A DNA stretch of 8,151 bases from Kiloniellales bacterium (GTDB lineage Bacteria > Pseudomonadota > Alphaproteobacteria > Kiloniellales > JAKSDN01). The stretch covers positions 1 to 8,151 of the forward strand of contig JAKSDN010001054.1 in assembly GCA_022360075.1 (NCBI GenBank). The letters run 5' to 3'. The notes under the pieces were generated by a model. It saw nothing but the letters and a program-made list of their open reading frames with translations. It ran no database searches and had not been told where the DNA came from. Shown one piece after another: positions 1 through 6,666 of the stretch (position 1 is its first letter; the number at the start of each line of letters is the position of its first letter). Both the position numbers and the translations under genes were made by a program.

Positions 1-435
1 ATCGGTTGTGGCGACGATCGCGCCGAGCAGCAGGCAGGCGATCAGGCCGAACTCGGTGATGGCGTTGAGCGCGTAGCCGACGGCCGCGGTCGAGACCACG
101 ACCGCGATCACGGCCAGCAGCAGCACGGCGGCGAACTCGTCGAACAGCAGCCGCACGTCGATGGTCAGGCCGGCGGTGAACAGCAGCGGCGGCAGGAAAA
201 GCAACAGGAAAGCCTCGGCCGAGAGATCGATGCCCGTCAGTCCGTTCAGAACGTCGCCCAGGATGCCGAGCTCGGGGCGATGCCCGACCGCGACGGCCAG
301 GAAGCCCAGGCCGAGCCCCAGCGCAGCCAGCAGGGTCGTGTAGGGCAGGCCGTAGCGGTCAGCGAGCGGCAGCATCAGGCTCACCAGCGCCAACAGCACC
401 GCGATCACGAGAATAACGGCGACGACTTCGGACAT
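1..435 (-). CDS. CPA1-family Na+/H+ antiporter, N-terminal part (cut by window edge)
   Basis: Reading the minus strand from the ATG at 435 gives 145 uninterrupted codons to base 1, so the gene continues outside the window. The product is very hydrophobic: a first membrane segment at about residues 3-23, a second at about 33-51, a third at about 75-91 and two more at about 101-121 and 126-144. Residues 80-86 read FLPPLLF and the fragment ends GAIVATTD. Both are hallmarks of CPA1 (NhaP/NHE-like) exchangers, where the second precedes a conserved Pro. The family exchanges cytoplasmic Na+ or K+ for H+ across the inner membrane for pH and salt homeostasis. The start is supported by an AGGGG element 3 nt upstream of the ATG. 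The gene is divergent from the efflux operon, with a 216-bp shared spacer. The ion-binding Asp pair of the family lies outside the window, so ion specificity cannot be judged. Family call is firm; exact subfamily is not. Confidence 0.85.
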   Translation of the reverse strand, partial: MSEVVAVILVIAVLLALVSLMLPLADRYGLPYTTLLAALGLGLGFLAVAVGHRPELGILGDVLNGLTGIDLSAEAFLLLFLPPLLFTAGLTIDVRLLFDEFAAVLLLAVIAVVVSTAAVGYALNAITEFGLIACLLLGAIVATTD

Positions 436-504
436 CGGCCCCTAGATTGGCCCCCGCGGAAACAGTCGAACCGGCACGCTAGCGCGCGTGGGCGGGCGAA
501 GCCA

Positions 505-528
505 GGAAGGGGAATTTCGGAACCTTCC
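505..528. repeat. Inverted repeat GGAAGG-N12-CCTTCC
   Basis: Perfect 6-bp arms (505-510 and 523-528) separated by 12 nt sit midway in the divergent spacer. It could be a regulator half-site pair or a small hairpin, or chance in purine/pyrimidine-rich DNA. No function can be assigned from sequence alone. Confidence 0.3.
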
Positions 529-594
529 AAAGTCTCTCGGCAAAGGACCCTCGACTCGGCGGCGCCTCATCACCATTCTGATCCGGAGAGCTGG

Positions 595-613
595 GCAAAC
601 ACATTTTGTTTGC
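595..613. promoter_or_regulatory. Candidate operator: 19-bp palindrome upstream of the efflux operon
   Basis: GCAAACA (595-601), spacer CATTT, then TGTTTGC (607-613) form a perfect 7-bp inverted repeat with a 5-nt spacer, 38 nt upstream of the adaptor start codon. The shape and the AAACA/TGTTT core resemble operators of TetR-family repressors, which often control RND efflux operons. The site is AT-rich within GC-rich DNA, which makes a chance palindrome less likely. No regulator gene is in the window, so the binding protein is unknown. A LysR, MarR or other dimeric regulator is also possible. Confidence 0.5.
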
Positions 614-651
614 GTGCATTCATCTTGTGCTCACTGCTGGACGGATTGGCG

Positions 652-1815
652 ATGGTGGCGTGGCGACGACGATTTCGGCCCGTACGCGGCTGCCATGCGT
701 TTCTCTCGCTGGTGCTGCTGGCCGTGCTGCTGCCGGGACCGCGCGCCTTGGCCCAGCAAGCGGCGCTGCCCTCGGTGACCGTGACGCCGGTGCAGAAGAT
801 CAAGATCGCCGAAAGTGTGGAACGGGTCGGGCAGACCTCGGCGGTCGAAGACGTCGACCTGCGCGCCCGGGTCCAGGGCTTCCTGGAGGAACGCGCCTTC
901 GAGGAGGGCGGCGACGTCAAGCGCGGCGACCTGCTGTTCGTCATCGAGCGAGATCCCTACGAGGCGGAGGTACAGCGCGCCGCCGCCGCACTCGCGCGGG
1001 CGCGGGCCGTCCTGACCAAGACCGGGCTCGACCTGGAGCGGGCGCAGGAGCTGCGCAAGCGCGACAACGTCAGCCAGCAGCGCGTCGACGATGCCGTCGC
1101 CGCCGACCGCGAAGCCGCGGCCGACGTGCAGGCGCGCGAGGCCGAGCTGCGCATCGCCGAGCTCAACCTCAGCTATACCGAGATCAAGGCGCCGGTCGAC
1201 GGCCGGATCGGGCGCTCGGCCTATTCGATCGGCGATCTGGTCGGCCCGGACAGCGGCGTCCTGGCAACCCTGGCGACGCTCGATCCGATCTATGTCTATT
1301 GGGGCGTCGGCGAGCAGGTCCTGCTCGGCGTGCGCATGCTGCTTCGGGATTTGGAGCAGCGCGGCGAGGCGGCACCGGTCGTGGTGCCGCGCATCCGCTT
1401 TCAGGACGGCAGTGTCTATCGCTTTGACGGCCTGATCGACTTCCTCGACAACCGGGTCGATCCCAGCACCGGCACGCAGACGATCCGGGCGGTCTTTCCC
1501 AATCCGGAGAAGATCCTGATTCCCGGTCAGTTCGTCACCATCGTCGTGCAGATCGGCGAGGCCGAGGACCGGCTGGTGATCCCGCAGGCCGCGGTCCAGG
1601 AGGACCAGGCGGGCCGCTTCGTGCTCGTGGTCGACGATCAGGATCAAGTCATCGTCCGCCGGGTCGAGCTGGGCCGGCGCGACGGCATCTATTGGATCGT
1701 CGAGAGCGGCCTGGCCGAAGGCGAGGAGGTGGTCTGGCAAGGCGTGCAGAAGGTGCGGCCCGGCCTGAAAGTGCGCAAGACTCTGGCGACTCCCGAGCAG
1801 CCGGTAAGCCGCTAG
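652..1815 (+). CDS. RND efflux periplasmic adaptor (membrane fusion protein, MexE/OqxA/AcrA-like)
   Basis: The 387-residue product links an inner-membrane RND pump to an outer-membrane channel. It has a basic N-terminus (WRRRFRPVR), a hydrophobic stretch at about 16-28 and a likely signal-peptidase I site after ALA at 34. Cys14 lies before the hydrophobic core and is not a lipobox, so the adaptor is probably soluble in the periplasm. Domains in order: first half of the lipoyl-like barrel-sandwich (about 64-105, with GGDVKRGDLLFVIE), an Ala/Arg/Glu-rich coiled-coil hairpin (about 105-170), the second lipoyl half (about 171-205, YTEIKAPVDGRIG), a beta-barrel (about 210-300, DPIYVYWGV and IPGQF) and the membrane-proximal domain (about 305-375). 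Length is normal for the family. The frame is open back to 280, but the ATG at 652 fits the signal peptide and has GGACGGA at 639-645 as a modest ribosome site. TTG at 646 is an alternative. The pump gene follows after 4 nt. Confidence 0.92.
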   Translation: MVAWRRRFRPVRGCHAFLSLVLLAVLLPGPRALAQQAALPSVTVTPVQKIKIAESVERVGQTSAVEDVDLRARVQGFLEERAFEEGGDVKRGDLLFVIERDPYEAEVQRAAAALARARAVLTKTGLDLERAQELRKRDNVSQQRVDDAVAADREAAADVQAREAELRIAELNLSYTEIKAPVDGRIGRSAYSIGDLVGPDSGVLATLATLDPIYVYWGVGEQVLLGVRMLLRDLEQRGEAAPVVVPRIRFQDGSVYRFDGLIDFLDNRVDPSTGTQTIRAVFPNPEKILIPGQFVTIVVQIGEAEDRLVIPQAAVQEDQAGRFVLVVDDQDQVIVRRVELGRRDGIYWIVESGLAEGEEVVWQGVQKVRPGLKVRKTLATPEQPVSR

Positions 1816-1819
1816 CCGC

Positions 1820-4800
1820 ATGCTCAGCCGCTTCTTCATCGACCGGCCGAAGTTCGCCCTGGTCCTCTCGATCCTGATCGTGCTGGCCGGCCTGCTGTCG
1901 ATCGTGGGCATGCCGATCGCCCAGTTCCCGCCGATCACCCCGCCGGTCGTGCAGATCCAGGCGAGCTATCCTGGCGCCAATGCCGAGATTGTCGAAACGA
2001 CCGTGACCACGCCGATCGAGGAGGAGGTCAACGGCGTCGACGACATGATCTACATGTCCTCGACCAGCGCCAACAACGGCTCGATGTCGATCCGGGTGAC
2101 CTTCGAGGTCGGCACCGACCCGGACATCGCCCAGGTCAACGTGCAGAACCGCGTCGCCCTGGCCGAGCCGCGCCTGCCGGAGGAGGTCTCGCGCCAGGGT
2201 ATCTCGGTGCGCAAGCAGTCGACCAACATCCTGATGTTCATCCAGCTCATCTCGCCGGAGGAGAGCTACGACGGCGTCTTCCTGGTCAACTTCGCGCGCA
2301 TCAACCTGCGCGACCGCCTGCTGCGCCTGCCCGGCGTCGGCGAGGTGGAGCTGTTCGGTGGCGCACCCTACAGCATGCGGATCTGGCTGGATGCCGACCG
2401 CATGACCAGCCTCGGGATCACGACTGCCGACGTGGCGGCGGCTGTGCGTGAGCAGAACATCCAGGTCGCCGCCGGTCAGATCGGCCAGATGCCGATCGCC
2501 GAGGATCAGCAGTTCACCTACACGCTGGAGACCAAGGGCCGCCTGATCGAGGTCGCGGAGTTCGAGGACATCATTGTCCGGGCCAACCCGGACGGCTCCT
2601 TCGTGCGCATCCGCGAGATCGCCCGGGTCGAGCTTGGCGCCCAGGAATACGCCGACTTTGCGGATCTCGACGGGGTGCCGAGCGCCGTGCTCGCGATCTA
2701 TCAGCAGCCCGGCGCGAACGCCCTGGAAACCGCCCGGCAGGCGGCCGAGGTCGTCGCGGCGGCGGCCGAGCGCTTCCCGAAGGACATCGAGTACGCGATC
2801 GTCTACGACACCACGCGCTTCGTTAGAGCCTCCATCCTCGAGGTGCTGCAAACCCTGGCGATCGCGGTCTTTCTGGTGATCGTCGTGGTTTACGTCTTCC
2901 TGCAGGACTGGCGCTCGACCCTGGTGCCGATGGCGACGATCCCGGTCTCCCTCATCGGCGCCATCGCGGTCCTGAACGCGCTTGGATTCTCGATCAACAC
3001 GATCACGCTGTTCGGGCTGATCCTGGCCATCGGCATCGTGGTCGACGACGCCATCGTCGTGATCGAGAACGTGCAGCGCCTGATCGCCGAGGGCCGGCCG
3101 GCGCGCGAGGCGACGATCGAATCGATGCGCCAGGTCACGGGCCCGATCATCGCCACGACACTCGTGCTGCTCGCCGTCTTCGTCCCGGTCGCCTTTCTGC
3201 CCGGGATCACGGGTCAGCTCTATCAGCAGTTCGCCGTGACGCTCTCGGCGGCCGTCGTGCTTTCATCCGTCAACGCCCTGACCCTGAGCCCGGCGCTCTG
3301 CGCGGCGCTACTGCGCGCGCGCGAGGGTGAGCCTTGGTTCCTGCTGCGCGGCTTCAACCGTGTCTTCGATGTCGTCTCCGGCGGCTACGGCCGTAGCGTC
3401 GGCGTGCTTGTGCGGCGCGTGGCGATCGTGCTGCTGCTCTTCGCCGGCCTGATGGGGCTCACCTACTTCGGCTTCGTCTCGTTGCCGACCGCCTTTCTGC
3501 CGGAGGAGGATCAGGGCTACTTCTTCGTCGACATCCGCCTTCCCGACGGTGCGGCGCTGCCGCGGACCGAGGGAGTCCTGGCAGAGGTCGGCGAGATCCT
3601 CTCCTCGGCCGAGGGCGTCGATCACGTTGTCCTGGTCGGTGGCTTCAGCTTGATCGCAGGCGCCAATGCCACCAACAGCGGTCTCGCCGTGGCTGTGCTG
3701 GCCCCCTGGCCCGAGCGCGAAGCCAGAGGCCTGACGCTCGAGACGATCTTGGGCGGCGTGCAAGGTCGCTTCTTCGCGCTTCAGGAGGCGAACGTCTTCG
3801 CCTTCAACCCGCCCGCCATCCCGGGTCTCGGCAGCACGGGCGGCTTCGAGTTCCAGCTTCAGGACACCGTCGGGCGCAGCCCGCAGGACTTGGCGGCGGC
3901 CATGCGCGGCCTGGTCTTCGCGGCCAACCAGCGGCCGGAGCTGCGCGGCGTGTTCAGCACCTTCCAGGCCGAGGTGCCGCGCATCTTCGTGAATATCGAC
4001 CGCCAGAAGGCCAAGACCCTCGGCGTCCCGCTCGACCAGATCTTCGCCACGCTGCAAACCCAGCTCGGCTCGCTTTATGTCAACGACTTCAACAAGTTCG
4101 GCAGGGTCTACCAGGTCCGCCTGCAGGCCGAGCAGCGCTTCCGCGACGACCCGGAGGACATCGACCACTTCTACCTCCGCAGCGCGGAGGGCGAAGTCAT
4201 CCCCATGGAGACGCTGGTCACGACGGAGTCGCGGATCGGGCCGGAGACGGTGAGCCACTACAACCTTTTCCGCTCGGCCCTGGTCAATGGCTCGGCCGCG
4301 CCGGGACAGAGCTCGGGGAATGCGATCGCGGCCATGGAAGCGGTGGCGGCAGAAACACTGCCGGCCGGCATGACCTACGAATGGACCGGCGCCTCGTTGC
4401 AGGAGATCCTCGCCGGAGATTTGGCGCCGATCATCTTTTCGCTCGCGATCCTCTTCGTCTATCTGTTCCTGGTCGCGCAGTACGAGAGCTGGTCGGTGCC
4501 GCTGGCCGTGATCTTCTCGGTGCCGGTCGCGGCCTTCGGCGCTGTCGTCGCGCAGCACGCCTTCGGCCAGAACAACGATATCTACGGCCAGATCGGTCTG
4601 GTGCTCCTGATCGCCCTGGCCAGCAAGAACGCGATCCTGATCGTGGAGTTCGCCATGCAGGAACGCGCCGCCGGGCGCGGCATCCGCGAGGCCGCACAGA
4701 CCGCCGCACGGCTGCGCTTTCGCGCCGTGATGATGACGGCCTTCTCCTTCATCCTCGGCGTGGTCCCACTCGTCGTCGCCAGCGGCGCCGGGGCGGCCAG

Positions 4801-4936
4801 CCGCCATTCCCTGGGCACGCCGGTCTTCGGCGGCATGATCGCCGCGGCCGTGCTCGGCACCTTGCTGGTTCCCGTTCTGTATGTCGCCGTACAGAGCCTG
4901 ACGGAGTCCGTGAGCCGCCGTTTCCGGCGCGGCTGA
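1820..4936 (+). CDS. RND multidrug efflux pump, HAE1 family (MexF/OqxB/AcrB-like inner-membrane transporter)
   Basis: The 1038-residue protein has the complete HAE1 plan: TM1 (about 11-30), a large periplasmic domain (about 31-340), TM2-TM6 (about 342-497), TM7 (about 533-555), a second periplasmic domain (about 556-866) and TM8-TM12 (about 868-1024). The proton-relay residues are present: Asp409-Asp410 in GIVVDDAIV of TM4, Lys936 in LASKNAIL of TM10, and Arg966 and Thr973 in TM11, matching AcrB D407/D408, K940, R971 and T978. It should act as a trimer exporting hydrophobic or amphiphilic compounds by proton antiport. The opening SRFFIDRPKFA and the stretch around 606-621 ending in NSG resemble the MexF/OqxB branch more than AcrB itself. 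Compared with AcrB from memory, the pocket positions F610, F617 and F628 are Val604, Leu611 and Val624 here, so the substrate range may differ. It begins 4 nt after the adaptor stop with no strong ribosome site, suggesting translational coupling. Substrate is unknown. Confidence 0.95.
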   Translation: MLSRFFIDRPKFALVLSILIVLAGLLSIVGMPIAQFPPITPPVVQIQASYPGANAEIVETTVTTPIEEEVNGVDDMIYMSSTSANNGSMSIRVTFEVGTDPDIAQVNVQNRVALAEPRLPEEVSRQGISVRKQSTNILMFIQLISPEESYDGVFLVNFARINLRDRLLRLPGVGEVELFGGAPYSMRIWLDADRMTSLGITTADVAAAVREQNIQVAAGQIGQMPIAEDQQFTYTLETKGRLIEVAEFEDIIVRANPDGSFVRIREIARVELGAQEYADFADLDGVPSAVLAIYQQPGANALETARQAAEVVAAAAERFPKDIEYAIVYDTTRFVRASILEVLQTLAIAVFLVIVVVYVFLQDWRSTLVPMATIPVSLIGAIAVLNALGFSINTITLFGLILAIGIVVDDAIVVIENVQRLIAEGRPAREATIESMRQVTGPIIATTLVLLAVFVPVAFLPGITGQLYQQFAVTLSAAVVLSSVNALTLSPALCAALLRAREGEPWFLLRGFNRVFDVVSGGYGRSVGVLVRRVAIVLLLFAGLMGLTYFGFVSLPTAFLPEEDQGYFFVDIRLPDGAALPRTEGVLAEVGEILSSAEGVDHVVLVGGFSLIAGANATNSGLAVAVLAPWPEREARGLTLETILGGVQGRFFALQEANVFAFNPPAIPGLGSTGGFEFQLQDTVGRSPQDLAAAMRGLVFAANQRPELRGVFSTFQAEVPRIFVNIDRQKAKTLGVPLDQIFATLQTQLGSLYVNDFNKFGRVYQVRLQAEQRFRDDPEDIDHFYLRSAEGEVIPMETLVTTESRIGPETVSHYNLFRSALVNGSAAPGQSSGNAIAAMEAVAAETLPAGMTYEWTGASLQEILAGDLAPIIFSLAILFVYLFLVAQYESWSVPLAVIFSVPVAAFGAVVAQHAFGQNNDIYGQIGLVLLIALASKNAILIVEFAMQERAAGRGIREAAQTAARLRFRAVMMTAFSFILGVVPLVVASGAGAASRHSLGTPVFGGMIAAAVLGTLLVPVLYVAVQSLTESVSRRFRRG

Positions 4937-4943
4937 ATGGGAA

Positions 4944-5005
4944 CGGGCTCGATTTGAGCCTGGTCATTGCCGGTCGTGGGTTCAATTGACCAGACTGCCT
5001 TTTTT
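4944..5005 (+). terminator. Possible weak terminator after the efflux operon
   Basis: Two adjacent stem-loops follow the pump stop codon. The first pairs GGCTC (4946-4950) with GAGCC (4956-4960) around a 5-nt loop and extends by a G-T and a C-G pair. The second, which shares bases 4961-4962 with that extension, pairs TGGTCATTG (4961-4969) with CAA (4983-4985) and TGACCA (4987-4992), with one bulged T. A run of six T follows at 5000-5005, but 7 nt separate it from the second stem, so this is not a textbook intrinsic terminator. Read-through into the next gene is possible. Confidence 0.3.
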
Positions 5006-5045
5006 GTGACTTTGTCGAGTTCAGCCTGGGCTACCTGCCACGGTC

Positions 5046-6611
5046 ATGCATCACCCTCCGCTCGAGAGCCAGAGCGACGCCGTCGATTTCCTCGCCGCGC
5101 CGGAGACCCACGGCGGTCTGCCGGTCCAGCGCATCGACACGCATATCGGCCAAGTCTTCATCGCCGGCGACCGCGCCTACAAGCTGAAGCGCGCGGTCGA
5201 ATTTCCCTATCTCGACTTCTCCACCGTCGCGCTGAGGCGTCAGGCCTGCGAGCGAGAGCTCGAGATCAATCGGCGTACGGCGCCCGAGATCTATCTGGGC
5301 GTCGCCCCACTCGTCCGGCGCGAGGACGGCACGCTCGCTCTCGGCCAGAAAGAGACGGCCACAGAACCGGCGGTCGTCGACTGGGTCGTCGTCATGCGGG
5401 CCTTCGACCAGGACGGCCTGTTCGACCGCCTGGCGCGTGAAGGTCGGCTGACAGACGAGCTCCTGATCGCCTTGGCCGACGAGATCCATCGCTTTCATGA
5501 TCAGGCTCGGGCCATCGGCCGCGACGAGCCCAATCGGGGCGGCGCGGCCGGCCTCTGTGTCACCGTCGCCGAGAACGGCGAGGATCTTGCGCTGCGCCCG
5601 GACCTCTTCGATCCGGCCCATGCCGCGGCTCTCGAGAAGCGACAGCGCGAGACGATCGAGCGCCTGAAGCCCCTGCTGGAGGATCGCTTCGCGCGCGGTT
5701 TGGTGCGGCACTGCCATGGCGATCTGCATCTACGCAACATCTGCCTCCTGGACGGACGGCCACGGCTGTTCGACGCCATCGAGTTCAGCGAGGCCATGGC
5801 CAACATCGACGTGCTCTACGACCTGGCCTTTCTCCTGATGGACCTCGACCATCGCCGCTTGCGGCCCCAGGCCAATCTGGTGATGAACCGCTATCTGTCG
5901 CGCGACGGGGCGCTCGCGGGTCTGGCGGCCCTGCCGCTCTTCCTGTCCATTCTCGCGGCGGTGCGGGCCAAGGTCAGCGCGGCGACGGAGGCGGGCCAGA
6001 GCGACCCCGAAGTTTGCGCACGGCTGCGGGAGGAGGCGCGCGACTATTTTCTGGCAGCGCTCGGCTATCTGGCGCCGACGCCGCCCAGCCTCGTTGCGGT
6101 CGGCGGCTTCTCGGGCAGCGGCAAGTCGACCTTGGCGCGCCGCCTGGCGCCGTCGCTCGGCGCGGCGCCGGGTGCCCTGCACCTGCGCAGCGACGTGATT
6201 CGCAAGGCTCTCTTCGGCGTTGACGAGCTGACCCGTCTGCCGCCCAAGGCCTACGGCAGCCCGGTGAGTGTCAAGGTCTATCGCGAAATGCTGAGCCGGG
6301 CACGCGAGGCGATCACCGCCGGCCACGCGGTCGTCGTCGATGCCGTCTACGACCGGCCGGAGAGCCGCCGCGAAGTGGAGGCGCTGGCCGGCGAGCTTGG
6401 CGTTTCCTTTACCGGCTTCTGGCTTCAGGCGAGTCCGGCTTTGTCGCTCGCCCGCGCCGCGGCGCGCCGCAAGGACGCCTCCGACGCGACGCCGGCGGTC
6501 GTGCGCCAACAAATGTCGATCGATCCGGGCCGCATCACCTGGCACCGGCTCGATGCCGACCGCCGCCCGGATCGGGTCGCCACGCAGGCTTTCGGTCGCT
6601 TGTTTCAATAG
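5046..6611 (+). CDS. Bifunctional aminoglycoside phosphotransferase-like / AAA_33 P-loop kinase fusion protein
   Basis: The 521-residue protein joins two phosphotransferase folds (COG2187 plus COG0645-like), an architecture databases call bifunctional aminoglycoside phosphotransferase/ATP-binding protein. Residues about 1-340 resemble APH/choline-kinase enzymes: candidate nucleotide Lys46/Lys48 in AYKLKRAVEF, a possible helix-C Glu near 71, the catalytic-loop motif HGDLHLRN at 224-231 with Asp226 and Asn231, and a metal-binding Asp243 in LFDAIEF. Residues about 348-521 form a small P-loop kinase with Walker A GFSGSGKS (354-361, Lys360), then LRSDVIRK (380-387) and VVVDAVYDRPESRR (429-442), as in AAA_33/gluconate-kinase-like proteins. 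All key residues look intact in both halves. No signal peptide or membrane segment is visible, so it is probably cytoplasmic. Substrates of both domains are unknown; antibiotic resistance should not be assumed. The ATG at 5046 is the first start in frame after the TGA at 5007, though its ribosome site is weak (GGG at 5028-5030). Confidence 0.88.
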   Translation: MHHPPLESQSDAVDFLAAPETHGGLPVQRIDTHIGQVFIAGDRAYKLKRAVEFPYLDFSTVALRRQACERELEINRRTAPEIYLGVAPLVRREDGTLALGQKETATEPAVVDWVVVMRAFDQDGLFDRLAREGRLTDELLIALADEIHRFHDQARAIGRDEPNRGGAAGLCVTVAENGEDLALRPDLFDPAHAAALEKRQRETIERLKPLLEDRFARGLVRHCHGDLHLRNICLLDGRPRLFDAIEFSEAMANIDVLYDLAFLLMDLDHRRLRPQANLVMNRYLSRDGALAGLAALPLFLSILAAVRAKVSAATEAGQSDPEVCARLREEARDYFLAALGYLAPTPPSLVAVGGFSGSGKSTLARRLAPSLGAAPGALHLRSDVIRKALFGVDELTRLPPKAYGSPVSVKVYREMLSRAREAITAGHAVVVDAVYDRPESRREVEALAGELGVSFTGFWLQASPALSLARAAARRKDASDATPAVVRQQMSIDPGRITWHRLDADRRPDRVATQAFGRLFQ

Positions 6612-6666
6612 CGGCGCGGCGCCTCGTCGCGGTCCCCGGTCGACAGCGTCATTCCGATACCGCATA

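Larger units (their letters stand above)
436..651. other. Divergent intergenic region between antiporter and efflux operon
   Basis: This 216-bp spacer must hold the promoters of both flanking genes. It is less GC-rich near the efflux side (about 570-630) than the surrounding coding DNA. It contains three inverted repeats: CACGC/GCGTG at 475-490 with a 6-nt spacer, GGAAGG/CCTTCC at 505-528, and the 7-bp-arm palindrome at 595-613 listed separately. I could not identify a convincing -35/-10 pair for either gene. The plus-strand open frame that continues through this spacer (from 280) is not coding: its upstream part is antisense to the antiporter and has no recognisable protein features. Confidence 0.6.

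Noticed and set aside
280..651. N-terminal extension of the adaptor reading frame by 124 codons
   Set aside because: The extension is antisense to the antiporter N-terminus, is polar and low in recognisable structure, and would bury the clear signal peptide that starts at 652.
631..1938. Long minus-strand open frame of 435 codons antisense to the adaptor
   Set aside because: His/Asp/Arg-rich composition typical of the antisense of GC-rich genes, no domain seen, and the plus-strand adaptor is certain.
3308..4807. Minus-strand open frame of 499 codons antisense to the pump
   Set aside because: It mirrors the codon bias of the pump gene and contains no recognisable motif. The same applies to the minus-strand frames at 1649-2851, 5730-6800 and 6862-7593.
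4986..4991. TTGACC as a -35 box for the kinase gene
   Set aside because: It matches five of six consensus bases, but no acceptable -10 lies 16-18 nt downstream, and the hexamer is also part of a stem-loop. Not strong enough to call a promoter.
4961..4992. tRNA-like GGTTCAATT sequence after the pump gene
   Set aside because: It resembles a T-loop, but the flanking bases do not form the T stem, and no acceptor, D or anticodon arms can be built.
5046..6611. Aminoglycoside resistance gene
   Set aside because: The N-terminal half shares the APH fold, but this fused family is widespread and is not known to me as a resistance determinant. Nothing in the context (integron, transposon) suggests an acquired resistance gene.
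6340..6666. Upstream ATG start for the MlaA gene
   Set aside because: It would overlap the kinase gene by 272 bp in another frame and place about 109 Arg/Pro-rich residues before the signal-like segment.
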